The notes under the pieces were generated by a model. It was not told the DNA's origin and did no database searches. It worked only from the letters and a program-made list of their open reading frames with translations. A stretch of DNA of 64,000 nucleotides from Microbacterium timonense (GTDB lineage: Bacteria; Actinomycetota; Actinomycetes; Actinomycetales; Microbacteriaceae): assembly GCF_900292075.1 (NCBI RefSeq), contig NZ_OLMV01000006.1, positions 1 to 64,000 of the forward strand. Direction: 5' to 3'. Position numbers and translations under genes: made by a program. Below are positions 45,218 through 52,883 of the stretch, one piece after another; the stretch's first letter is position 1; each line of letters begins with the position of its first letter.

Positions 45218-46417
45218 ATGAGACCCTCGCCACCGCGGGCTCGCCGCCTGAGCTTCGCCGCAGCCTTCGTGGCCGCGACGCTCGCGGTCCTGGGCGGCGT
45301 CGTGGCCGCCGAACAGGTGCGGTTCGTCGGCGACGCTCTGGAGCGGCCCGGTCTGGACGCGTTCTACGCACAGCCGGCGGGCGCGAGCGAGGGCGCCCCT
45401 GGGTCGATCGTCAAGATCGACGCGCTGATGGGGGCGCCCTTCGCCAGTCGTGCCTGGCGCATCATGTATCGCACCACCGATGTGCATGGCGATCCGGCGG
45501 TGGCGACCGGCGTGCTGGTGGTGCCGCTCACGCCGGCGCCGCCGCGCGGCCGCACGGTGGTCTCGTGGGGCCATCCGACAACGGGCGCCGCGCGAGGATG
45601 TGCGCCGTCGTACGGGTTCGATCCGTTCCTCGGCATCGAGGGTCTGCGTTCCCTGCTGGATCGCGGCTACGCCGTCGTGGCCACGGACTATGTCGGCATG
45701 GGCACCGCCGGCACGGATTCGTACCTGGTGGGGGTGACGGGCGGCAACGCGGTGCTGGATGCCGCGCGAGCCGCGGGGGCGGTCGCAGACGCGCGCGCCA
45801 GCGACCGAGTCGTGCTCTGGGGGCATTCGCAGGGCGGCCAGGCGGTGCTCTTCGCCGCGCAGCGCGCGGCCGACTACGCGCCGGAGCTCTCGGTGCTGGC
45901 CGTCGCCGCCGCCGCACCCGCGGCCGATCTGCCGGGTCTCATGAGCGCGCATCTCGACGACATCTCGGGCGTCACCATCGGCGCATACGCGTTCACCGCC
46001 TACGCGGAGGTGTACCCCGCAGCGTCGTTGGACGACATCTTGACCCCGCGGGCCCAGGCGGTGGTCCCGCGGATGAACGAGCTCTGCCTGCTGTCGCACC
46101 TGCGCGAGCTGCATCGGATCGGCGCGCCCCTCGTGGGCGACTTCACCACCAGCGACCCGACGAGCACCGAGCCGTGGGCCACGCTGCTGGCCGAGAACTC
46201 CGCGGGCGAGACCACCTTCGCCGCGCCGCTGTTCCTCGCGCAGGGGCTGCGGGACGAGCTGGTCGTCCCCGCCGACACCGCCCAGTTCGCCGACGCCGAG
46301 GCATCCCGCGGGATGGACGTGACTTACCACGAGATCCCGTTCGCCGACCACGGGACGGTGGCCTACCTCGCCCTTCCGGCGATGCTGCGCTGGCTGGACC
46401 GGGTCGCATTCGGGTGA
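45218..46417 (+). CDS. secretory lipase-like alpha/beta hydrolase
   Basis: 399 aa. The N-terminal signal or anchor (RRLSFAAAFVAATLAVLGGVVAAEQ) directs it across the membrane. The hydrolase has WGHPTTGAARGCAPSYG (oxyanion region), VATDYVGMGTAGTDSYLVG, the nucleophile Ser in LWGHSQGGQAVLFAAQ and a late catalytic His in FADHGTVAYLALP. The family (PF03583 type) hydrolyses esters or triacylglycerols. Start and leaderless promoter agree. Next gene 23 bp downstream has its own promoter. Confidence 0.88.
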   Translation: MRPSPPRARRLSFAAAFVAATLAVLGGVVAAEQVRFVGDALERPGLDAFYAQPAGASEGAPGSIVKIDALMGAPFASRAWRIMYRTTDVHGDPAVATGVLVVPLTPAPPRGRTVVSWGHPTTGAARGCAPSYGFDPFLGIEGLRSLLDRGYAVVATDYVGMGTAGTDSYLVGVTGGNAVLDAARAAGAVADARASDRVVLWGHSQGGQAVLFAAQRAADYAPELSVLAVAAAAPAADLPGLMSAHLDDISGVTIGAYAFTAYAEVYPAASLDDILTPRAQAVVPRMNELCLLSHLRELHRIGAPLVGDFTTSDPTSTEPWATLLAENSAGETTFAAPLFLAQGLRDELVVPADTAQFADAEASRGMDVTYHEIPFADHGTVAYLALPAMLRWLDRVAFG

Positions 46418-46428
46418 GGGCCGATGGC

Positions 46429-46434
46429 TAGTCT
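46429..46434 (+). promoter_or_regulatory. -10 box of the antiporter gene
   Basis: TAGTCT with 6 nt to GTG 46441; leaderless. Confidence 0.6.
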
Positions 46435-46440
46435 GATCGC

Positions 46441-47643
46441 GTGGAATCGCCTCAACCGCTGACGCTGCTGCTGATCCCGCTGCTGGCGGTCCTCGCGCCC
46501 CTGCTGGCCCGCGGGCTCGGCCGGTGGATGCGGATCCCCGTGGTGGTCTTCGAGCTGGTGCTGGGCATCCTTATCGGTCCGGCGGTGCTCGGCTGGGCGC
46601 AGCCCGGTGCATTCGTGGCGACCCTGTCGGAGTTCGGCCTGGCGATGCTGTTCTTCGTGGCCGGCACCGAGATCGAGTTCGGGGCCTTCCGTGGCCGGCT
46701 CGGTCGTCGCGCGACGGCGGGCTGGCTCATCAGCCTGGTCGTGGGAGTGGCCGCCGGTTTCGTGCTGGCACCCGGGGAGGCCGCGATCGTCATCGGCATC
46801 GCTCTCTGCTCCACGGCCCTCGGCACGCTGCTTCCGATGCTCCGCGACGCCGGTGAGCTGCGCACGCCGTTCGGTCAGGCGGTGGCCGCTGTCGGCGCCG
46901 TGGGGGAGTTCGGACCTCTCATCGCCATCTCGCTCTTCCTCGGCGGGCGCCAGCTCGGCGTCGCCACGATCGTGCTGGCGGCCTTCGCCGCCGTCGCCGC
47001 CCTGGGCATCTGGCTGGCCTTCCAGCTGCCGCGGGGCGCCATGCACGCGTTCGTGAGCTCGACGCTGCACACATCCGGGCAGTTCGCGATCCGGGTGGTC
47101 TTCCTCATTCTGTGCGCACTCATCGCTCTCAGCATCGTGCTCGACCTCGACATGCTGCTGGGAGCGTTCGCGGCCGGGATCATCTGGCGCCTCATCATGC
47201 GCGACGCCTCGGAAGCCGATCGTGAGGCGGTCGAGAGCAAGATCGAGGGGGTAGCCTTCGGCTTCCTCGTGCCCGTGTTCTTCATCTACACCGGCGTCAC
47301 GTTCGACCTGCAGGCCCTGCTGGAGCAGCCCGTGCTGTTCCTGTTGCTGCCGGTGGCGCTCATCGGACTGCTGTTGGTGCGGGGGCTGCCGTCCATGCTC
47401 GCCGCTCCGGCGGGCTCCTCGCGGCGGGAACGCCTGTCGATCGCGCTGCTGGGCGCGACCGGGCTGCCGATCATCGTCGCGGTGACGGGAATCGGCGTGG
47501 ACGAGGGCATCCTCTCCACCACGCAGCAGACCGTCCTGGTGGCGGCGGGCATGCTGTCGGTGCTGCTGTTCCCGCTGATCGGGATGGCCCTGCGCGGTGA
47601 GAGGGTCACCGCCCGGGCGGCACTCGAGGATGACATGGCATGA
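46441..47643 (+). CDS. cation:proton antiporter, CPA2 (Kef-type membrane domain)
   Basis: 400 aa with about twelve TM helices and no RCK domain. Family landmarks: IPVVVFELVLGILIGPAVLG, GLAMLFFVAGTEIEFGAF (the conserved FxxGxE region) and ALCSTALGTLLPML. Exchanges K+ or Na+ for protons. Its stop overlaps the start of the next small gene (ATGA), so the two are co-translated. Confidence 0.88.
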   Translation: MESPQPLTLLLIPLLAVLAPLLARGLGRWMRIPVVVFELVLGILIGPAVLGWAQPGAFVATLSEFGLAMLFFVAGTEIEFGAFRGRLGRRATAGWLISLVVGVAAGFVLAPGEAAIVIGIALCSTALGTLLPMLRDAGELRTPFGQAVAAVGAVGEFGPLIAISLFLGGRQLGVATIVLAAFAAVAALGIWLAFQLPRGAMHAFVSSTLHTSGQFAIRVVFLILCALIALSIVLDLDMLLGAFAAGIIWRLIMRDASEADREAVESKIEGVAFGFLVPVFFIYTGVTFDLQALLEQPVLFLLLPVALIGLLLVRGLPSMLAAPAGSSRRERLSIALLGATGLPIIVAVTGIGVDEGILSTTQQTVLVAAGMLSVLLFPLIGMALRGERVTARAALEDDMA

Positions 47644-48140
47644 CCGTTGAAGAGGTGTTCGACGCGGCGCGCCGACGGCTCGCCGACGCGCCGCGCGAGG
47701 CCCTGGGCGAGCTCGTCGTGCCGCGGCGGATCCTGGGCGTCGCGCGGGCCCCGCGCATCGAGCGTCGCGGCGCCGCATGGCACCTGGGCGTGCTGCTGCT
47801 CACCGACGATGCCGTGCTCGCGACCGGTGACATCATCCGGGCCCGGCAGGAGGCGCGACGCGGTTACACCGCCGAATCGCAGCGGCGCCGCGCGGAGCTG
47901 GCCGCGGCGGCGCGACGCGGCGGGTTCGCCGAGGGTGAGACCGTGCACATCGGCTGGCGACCGCTCGCCCTCGACGCCTTCGAGACCGGCACGTTCTCGA
48001 AGCACGAGCCGACCGGTCCGCTCATCCGGACGGGCGAGGGGCTCGGGGTGCGCTGGAGCGCGTCGGGTGCGCCCGTGCCGCTGGAGGCCTACGTCGCCGA
48101 GCGCGTGGCGCTGCTGCTGGATCCGCCGCCCGGAGCGTGA
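47640..48140 (+). CDS. conserved hypothetical protein (co-translated with antiporter)
   Basis: 166 aa soluble protein. It reads VEEVFDAARRRLADAPREALGE, RRILGVARAPRIERRGAAWHLGVLLLTDDAVLATGDIIRARQ (in pieces), and GETVHIGWRPLALDAF, ending PVPLEAYVAERVALLLDPPPG. Actinobacterial homologues are sometimes called glutaminase, but I see no glutaminase motif. ATGA overlap with the antiporter. Role unknown. Confidence 0.7.
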   Translation: MTVEEVFDAARRRLADAPREALGELVVPRRILGVARAPRIERRGAAWHLGVLLLTDDAVLATGDIIRARQEARRGYTAESQRRRAELAAAARRGGFAEGETVHIGWRPLALDAFETGTFSKHEPTGPLIRTGEGLGVRWSASGAPVPLEAYVAERVALLLDPPPGA

Positions 48141-48245
48141 GGTCGCGGGAGTGCCGGCGGGCGGCGCCACGGTCCTCTCGCCGCACCGGCCATATCGGCC
48201 CCGGCCGGCGCTGTCAATGACGTCGTACCACGCTCGGTCGGCTCC

Positions 48246-48251
48246 TAGGTT
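48246..48251 (+). promoter_or_regulatory. -10 box of the TspO-like gene
   Basis: TAGGTT with 6 nt to ATG 48258; leaderless. Confidence 0.6.
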
Positions 48252-48257
48252 GTCAGC

Positions 48258-49058
48258 ATGGGCGCGCGAGATGTGATGCGGCAGATCCTGGTGATCTGCG
48301 CGTTCTGCTTCATGATCGTCGCGGCCATGGTCGGCACGGGCCTGCTCGGAGGAACGCCCGTGCAGGACCTGCAGGACGGCGCCCTCGACGCCGACGCCTC
48401 GTTCCTGGCGCCCGCGCGGCCGGCGTTCATGATCTGGTCGGCGATCTACCTGGGGCTGCTCGCCTACACGGTGTGGCAGGCGCTGCCGCGACAGCGCTCC
48501 AGCGAGCGGCAGCGGGTGCTCGGCTGGCTGATCGCGGGGACGATGGTGCTCAACGGTCTGTGGCTCGTGGCCGCGCAGTTCGGCTCGCTGGCCCTGACCG
48601 TGCTGGCGATCATCGTGCTGCTGGCCCTGCTGGGCGTGACGTTCCATCGCACCGTCATCGACCCCGCCGACGGCTGGGCCGACCGCGTGCTCGTCGACGG
48701 GGTGACCGGGCTGCACCTCGGCTGGGTGACTCTCGCCACCGTGGCCAATATCGCCGCGTGGCTGACCTCGATCGGTGAACCGGACTGGGAAGCGGCGGCC
48801 GACCTGTGGGGCGTCGTCGTCCTCGTCCTGGTGGGAGTCATCGGTCTGGGCATCACGGCGGCGAGCGGGTGGCGCATCGCGCCGGCGCTCGCGATGTCGT
48901 GGGGACTGTCGTGGCTCGGTGTCGCGCGGCTGACGGGCGAACCGCCGAGTGCCGTGATCGGGGTGACGGCGTTCGTCGTCGGGGCGATCATCCTGGTGAC
49001 CGCCGCAATCGGCACGGTGATCCGGGAAGCGGCCGCCGTGCGCAACGCGAGCGCGTGA
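48258..49058 (+). CDS. TspO/MBR-like membrane protein
   Basis: 266 aa, seven or so TM helices. PARPAFMIWSAIYLGLLAYTVWQ and HLGWVTLATVANIAAWLTSIG are characteristic of the longer actinobacterial relatives of tryptophan-rich sensory proteins. Classical TspO has five helices and about 160 aa, so this is a longer relative. Possible ligands are porphyrins or lipids; the role is unknown. Confidence 0.75.
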   Translation: MGARDVMRQILVICAFCFMIVAAMVGTGLLGGTPVQDLQDGALDADASFLAPARPAFMIWSAIYLGLLAYTVWQALPRQRSSERQRVLGWLIAGTMVLNGLWLVAAQFGSLALTVLAIIVLLALLGVTFHRTVIDPADGWADRVLVDGVTGLHLGWVTLATVANIAAWLTSIGEPDWEAAADLWGVVVLVLVGVIGLGITAASGWRIAPALAMSWGLSWLGVARLTGEPPSAVIGVTAFVVGAIILVTAAIGTVIREAAAVRNASA

Positions 49059-49802
49059 CTACGCTGCCGCGAAGCGCGCGGCGAAGGCCTGCAGCAGTCG
49101 CGCGGGTTCGGTGACGGATGCCGCGAGCACGCGGCCCGCGATGGCGTCGAAGCGGTCCGCTTCGAAGTAACCGTCGTTGCGGTACACGGCCATACGCTCG
49201 GTGAACGCCTTGGTCGTCGGCTCCGGGTGGAACTGGGTCGCGTAGAGCCTGTCGCCCACGCGATACGCCTGCACGGGGCATCCGTCGTTCGACGCCAGCA
49301 GCGTCGCAGCCGGAGGGAGCCGCTCGGTGCCCTCCTTGTGCGCGGTGAGCGCTGTGAACCGGTTGGCGAGGCTCCCGAAGACCGGATCGGTGGCCGCCGC
49401 CGCGGTGAGCTCGATGGTGACGGGGCCGGTGTCTTCGGGAAAGGCGCGGCTGACCGAGCCGCCCAGGGCCCGCGTGGCGATGCCGATGCCGTAGCAGGTG
49501 AACAGCGCCGCCGGTCCGTCACCGGCCGCCGTCCGCTCGGCGATGCGGGTGAGGTCGCCCTCGAGGCGCCGCTGCGTCTGCGTCTTCGTCGATTCGGGGT
49601 CGGCGACGTTGAACGGGCTGCCGCCCACGAGGAAGCCCGCATAGCGGTCGAAGGCGTCGTCGGGAAGCGGCTCGTTGACGAGGTCGTGGTGTTCCAGCCG
49701 GCTCTCCTCCAGGCGCATCGCCGTACGGAAGGACTCGTACTCGGCAGCCGCTGCACCCTGCTGCGGGCGCACGCAGACATAAAGCAGTGGCGCGGCGGTC
49801 AT
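49059..49802 (-). CDS. class I glutamine amidotransferase-like protein
   Basis: 247 aa GATase-1. The nucleophile Cys is in ALFTCYGIGIATRALGG and the His-Glu pair in ATQFHPEPTTKAF; FLVGGSPFNVADPES supplies the oxyanion strand. Stand-alone members hydrolyse gamma-glutamyl bonds or act with unknown synthetases. ATG 49802 follows a perfect TAGAAT by 6 nt, so leaderless. The stop is immediately beside the TspO-like stop (convergent, no gap). Confidence 0.85.
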   Translation of the reverse strand: MTAAPLLYVCVRPQQGAAAAEYESFRTAMRLEESRLEHHDLVNEPLPDDAFDRYAGFLVGGSPFNVADPESTKTQTQRRLEGDLTRIAERTAAGDGPAALFTCYGIGIATRALGGSVSRAFPEDTGPVTIELTAAAATDPVFGSLANRFTALTAHKEGTERLPPAATLLASNDGCPVQAYRVGDRLYATQFHPEPTTKAFTERMAVYRNDGYFEADRFDAIAGRVLAASVTEPARLLQAFAARFAAA

Positions 49803-49808
49803 GCTCGA

Positions 49809-49814
49809 ATTCTA
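49809..49814 (-). promoter_or_regulatory. -10 box of the amidotransferase gene
   Basis: TAGAAT (minus strand), 6 nt before ATG 49802. Confidence 0.65.
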
Positions 49815-49902
49815 AGTCGCCGGTCTCCAGCGCGCGCCGCGCGAAACTTCATCGCGAGGGGATGTATCAGGCCCGGACTACCGCCCTCTGGCATGGTGTG
49901 GA

Positions 49903-49908
49903 CAGAAT
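49903..49908 (+). promoter_or_regulatory. -10 box of the ECF sigma gene
   Basis: CAGAAT with 7 nt to ATG 49916; leaderless. No clear -35 (TTGACA-like) was found, so an alternative sigma, possibly autoregulation, is possible. Confidence 0.5.
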
Positions 49909-49915
49909 GGGCGCT

Positions 49916-50659
49916 ATGACGCATGCGGGCGCCGATGCTGGGCTCCCGCGGCTGGAGGATGCGCACGACGCATCCGCCCGCGCGCGGCCGGAAGCTCCGT
50001 TCGATGCGCTGGGGATCGTGGGGACGGCGAGTGGAGGGCCCGTGGGAACGGCACATGGGGAGACGGTGGAGAGCGTCGGCTCGGGGGAGCCGGCGCGATG
50101 GGAGCGCGCCGCGGCGCTGTTCCTGCGATGGCGCGAGGGCGACAGCCGGGCCATGGACGAGCTCGTCCGCCTGATGACGCCGCCGCTGTGGCACGTCGTG
50201 CGCGCGTACGGTCTGGACCACGCCCTCGCGCAGGACGTGGTGCAGACGACATGGCTGACGCTCGTGCGCCGTCACGAGACCATCCACGACCCGCTCGCGG
50301 TGTCGGGGTGGCTCACGATGTGCGCGCGTCGGGAGGCGTGGCGGGTCGGCAAGCAGCATCGTCGCGCGGATGCCACCGAGGCCGAGTCGCTGGAACCGCA
50401 CCTGCCCGTTCACGAATCCGCCGAGCACACCGCCGCTCAGGACGACGAGACGCGTCGCCTGTGGACCGCGGTGGGAACGCTCAACGACCGATGCCAGCGC
50501 CTGCTGCGGATCGTCGCGTTCGAAGATCGTCCCGACTACGCCCGGATCGCAGAGGACCTGGCGATGCCCATCGGATCGATCGGACCGACCCGCCAGCGCT
50601 GCCTCGCCAAGCTTCGCGCCGTCCTCGAGGACGACGGATGGAGGGGGGACGACCAGTGA
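49916..50659 (+). CDS. ECF-type sigma-70 family RNA polymerase sigma factor
   Basis: 247 aa. A roughly 70-residue Gly/Ala/acid-rich N-terminus is followed by sigma region 2 (FLRWREGDSRAMDELVRLMT, ALAQDVVQTTWLTLVRRHETI) and region 4 (LNDRCQRLLRIVAFEDRPDY, then ARIAEDLAMPIGSIGPTRQRC with the HTH). No SnoaL or zinc anti-sigma domain is fused. It overlaps the next gene by one base (TGATG). It leads the sigma / small protein / S8 protease / TPR-CHAT cassette and may drive it or stress genes elsewhere. The usual zinc anti-sigma gene is missing, so the following small protein is the candidate inhibitor. Confidence 0.88.
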   Translation: MTHAGADAGLPRLEDAHDASARARPEAPFDALGIVGTASGGPVGTAHGETVESVGSGEPARWERAAALFLRWREGDSRAMDELVRLMTPPLWHVVRAYGLDHALAQDVVQTTWLTLVRRHETIHDPLAVSGWLTMCARREAWRVGKQHRRADATEAESLEPHLPVHESAEHTAAQDDETRRLWTAVGTLNDRCQRLLRIVAFEDRPDYARIAEDLAMPIGSIGPTRQRCLAKLRAVLEDDGWRGDDQ

Positions 50660-51126
50660 TGGACACTGAGGACTTCGCGGCCGATGCCGCGCTCTTCGCG
50701 CGCATGCGCCGCATGTGGGAGGACGTGGATCCGGTGCCCGCCGACCTCGTCGACCGGATGGTGGCCGCCGTCGCGGTCGAGGACCTTTCGCGCGAGTATG
50801 CGCTGCTGACCCTCGTCGAGGGGACGCTGGCCGCGGTGCGCGGCGAGGCCGATACGGCGACGCTGCAGTTCAGCGACGGCACCACGAGCGTGCTGCTGCA
50901 CGTGACGGTCACCGAGGGCGGCGGCCGGCGCGTGGACGGCTGGGTGGATGCCGCGGCCCTGGCCATCCGCCTGGTGCAGGGGGAGCGCGAGTGGTCCGCC
51001 GACCCCGGGGAGCACGGCCGCTTCGCCTTCGACGAGGTCACGCCGGGGATGGCGCGACTGCGACTGGTGGTGCGCGACGCGGACGGGGCGCTGCGCGACT
51101 TCCAGACGCCGCAGTTCGAAGTCTGA
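50659..51126 (+). CDS. two-part small protein coupled to the ECF sigma factor (candidate regulator)
   Basis: 155 aa, no signal or TM. Residues 1-60 are helical and acidic (FARMRRMWEDVDPVPADLVD, RMVAAVAVEDLSREYALLTL), of a size and position suited to bind a sigma factor. Residues 65-155 are predicted beta-rich (ATLQFSDGTTSVLLHVTVTE, RLRLVVRDADGALRDFQTPQF) and may be a carboxypeptidase-regulatory-like or Ig-like fold. ATG 50659 overlaps the sigma stop; GTG 50656 is an alternative start. I recall similar proteins in the same position in other actinobacteria, but know no function. Proteolysis of it by S8 or CHAT is a testable idea. Confidence 0.75.
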   Translation: MDTEDFAADAALFARMRRMWEDVDPVPADLVDRMVAAVAVEDLSREYALLTLVEGTLAAVRGEADTATLQFSDGTTSVLLHVTVTEGGGRRVDGWVDAAALAIRLVQGEREWSADPGEHGRFAFDEVTPGMARLRLVVRDADGALRDFQTPQFEV

Positions 51127-51191
51127 CACGCACGAATCCGGATGCCGCAGCCTGGGGGCTGCGGCAGTCCGCTGTCTGAAAGGGGAACCAC

Positions 51192-52826
51192 ATGACCGAC
51201 CTGCCTCCGGAGGCGCCCGGCGAAGAAGCCGGCCGTCCGCTCGACTGGCGCGCACGCTACGACGCGGCGCGGGCACGCGGCATCCCGCTGGATCCCCGCA
51301 GCGAGCCGGTGCCCGGTGTGAACGCCTATCCGACCGCCTACGACTCCGACCACCTCATCGTCACCGCGACGGACCGCCTCGCGGACGTGCTGGGCGAACT
51401 GCGCCTGGCGGCGTCGGACTTCGGATGGGGCATCGAGCTGGAGCGGGTGAGCGGCGAGACCGAGACGCTCGAGGCCGCCGTCGCCCGTGCACAGGCCGGT
51501 CGGGACCGCTTCAACCTGCCGACGTTCTATCGCGTGCGCATCTTCCCGCAGCCGAGGGCCGACAAGGACGACGAGCCGGTCCCGCCCATCGATGCGTGGC
51601 GACTGCTCCAGCGGGCGCGTGCCCGCTTCGGGCGCGATTTCCCCGGCGCATCCCTCGATCACGTGCTGTCGGTCGATCCGCTGCAGGTGAACCCGTTCGG
51701 CAAGACGAATCCCTTCGGGAAGACCAACCCCTTCGGCAAGACGAATCCCTTCGGGAAGACCAATGCTCCCGGCATCGAGAGCTATGCCGATCCGGGCAGT
51801 GGCGGACGTCAGGTCGTCGGCTATGTCGGACCCGCCCCCACGCGTCCACGGCTGCCCAAAGGCGGACGCCGCCCGGTCATCGCCGTGCTCGACACCGGAT
51901 GCGGCGCCCATGACTGGCTCCCGGACGACATCGTCGATCGGCACCCGGTGGTCGACGGGACGCCGGTCGGGATCACCGACCCGGCGACCGATCCTGAAAC
52001 GCATGGCGACATCTCGGGGCCCTTCGACGGCGGGATCGACGAGGCCGCCGGCCACGGCACGTTCATCGCCGGCATCATCCGTCAGGTCGCGCCCGAAGCC
52101 GACATCATCTCGGTCCGCGTGGCGGACAGCCAGGGCACGGTGCTGGAGAGCCAGTTCATGGTGGCGGTGCGCAGCATCGTGAAGTGGATGTCGATGAGTG
52201 CTGAGGAGGGCGGTCGCGCGATCGACGTGCTGAACCTCTCGCTGAGCTATTACCACGAGACCCCCGAGGACGAGCTCTTCGACCGGACCCTCAGCGAGCT
52301 GCTAGTGGCGGCGCGGCGGCTGGGCTGTGCGGTGGTCTGCTCGGCGGGAAACGAGGCGACCGATCGCCCTGCCTTCCCCGCCGCGCTGTGGGCGTGGCCG
52401 CACGCGGACTTCATCGTCGATGATCCCGCCGACGCCGCCCCGCACCTGTCGGTCGGTGCCCTGAACCCCAACGGCACGATGGCGCTGTTCAGCAACATCG
52501 GCCCCTGGGTGCGCACCTGTGCGCCCGGTGTGGCGGTGCTCAGCACATCCCCGCCCTTCGAAGGCGGCGTTGAGCCCGGATCGCGCGACGACCGGTGGGG
52601 AGTGCGACGCGAGACGATCGATCCCGACGACTTCAGCGGCGGCTTCGCGATGTGGAGCGGCACCTCCTTCGCTGCGCCATTCGTGGCCGCGTTGCTCGCC
52701 CGGCGCATCGCGGCCGCCCTCGCGCGAGGACAGCTTCAGCGTGCAGACGAACGCGTTGCGGCGATCAGGGAAGCAGAGGAACGGGTCCTCGAGGAGTTGT
52801 CCCGGCTGGGTCCGCGCAAGAGCTGA
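51192..52826 (+). CDS. intracellular S8 subtilisin-like protease with NPFGKT repeat linker
   Basis: 544 aa serine protease with no signal peptide. Residues 1-160 form an unknown N-terminal domain. Residues 167-190 are four exact NPFGKT repeats. The subtilisin domain has Asp234 (VIAVLDTGCG), His288 (AAGHGTFIAGII) and Ser492 (GTSFAAPFVAALLARR); the oxyanion Asn is probably in CSAGNEATDRPA. A charged helix ends the protein. GAAAGGGG lies 6 nt before ATG; 65 bp follow the previous gene. All catalytic residues are present, so it should be active. The repeat linker sits between N-domain and protease, like a propeptide junction, and offers four lysine sites. Confidence 0.9.
   Translation: MTDLPPEAPGEEAGRPLDWRARYDAARARGIPLDPRSEPVPGVNAYPTAYDSDHLIVTATDRLADVLGELRLAASDFGWGIELERVSGETETLEAAVARAQAGRDRFNLPTFYRVRIFPQPRADKDDEPVPPIDAWRLLQRARARFGRDFPGASLDHVLSVDPLQVNPFGKTNPFGKTNPFGKTNPFGKTNAPGIESYADPGSGGRQVVGYVGPAPTRPRLPKGGRRPVIAVLDTGCGAHDWLPDDIVDRHPVVDGTPVGITDPATDPETHGDISGPFDGGIDEAAGHGTFIAGIIRQVAPEADIISVRVADSQGTVLESQFMVAVRSIVKWMSMSAEEGGRAIDVLNLSLSYYHETPEDELFDRTLSELLVAARRLGCAVVCSAGNEATDRPAFPAALWAWPHADFIVDDPADAAPHLSVGALNPNGTMALFSNIGPWVRTCAPGVAVLSTSPPFEGGVEPGSRDDRWGVRRETIDPDDFSGGFAMWSGTSFAAPFVAALLARRIAAALARGQLQRADERVAAIREAEERVLEELSRLGPRKS
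51690..51761 (+). repeat. four 18-bp units encoding NPFGKT
   Basis: Units 1 and 3 end GGCAAGACG, units 2 and 4 end GGGAAGACC. The DNA is thus a 36-bp dimer duplicated, while the peptide is invariant in all four units. A fifth Asn codon follows before the sequence diverges. Confidence 0.97.
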
Positions 52827-52871
52827 ACCCGCGTCGCGCTCGCCCGGCTGACGCGGAGGGCCGGACCACGA

Positions 52872-52877
52872 CAGTAT
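52872..52877 (+). promoter_or_regulatory. -10 box of the TPR-CHAT gene
   Basis: CAGTAT with 6 nt to GTG 52884. A CTGACG about 18 nt further upstream could be the -35. The protease may therefore be expressed separately from the sigma operon. Confidence 0.5.
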
Positions 52878-52883
52878 GGGATC

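Noticed and set aside
50659..51126. Bacterial gasdermin as the target of the CHAT protease
   Set aside because: The protein is too short, lacks the N-terminal Cys and the pore-forming beta/alpha pattern, and has no inhibitory C-tail. No other nearby protein fits.
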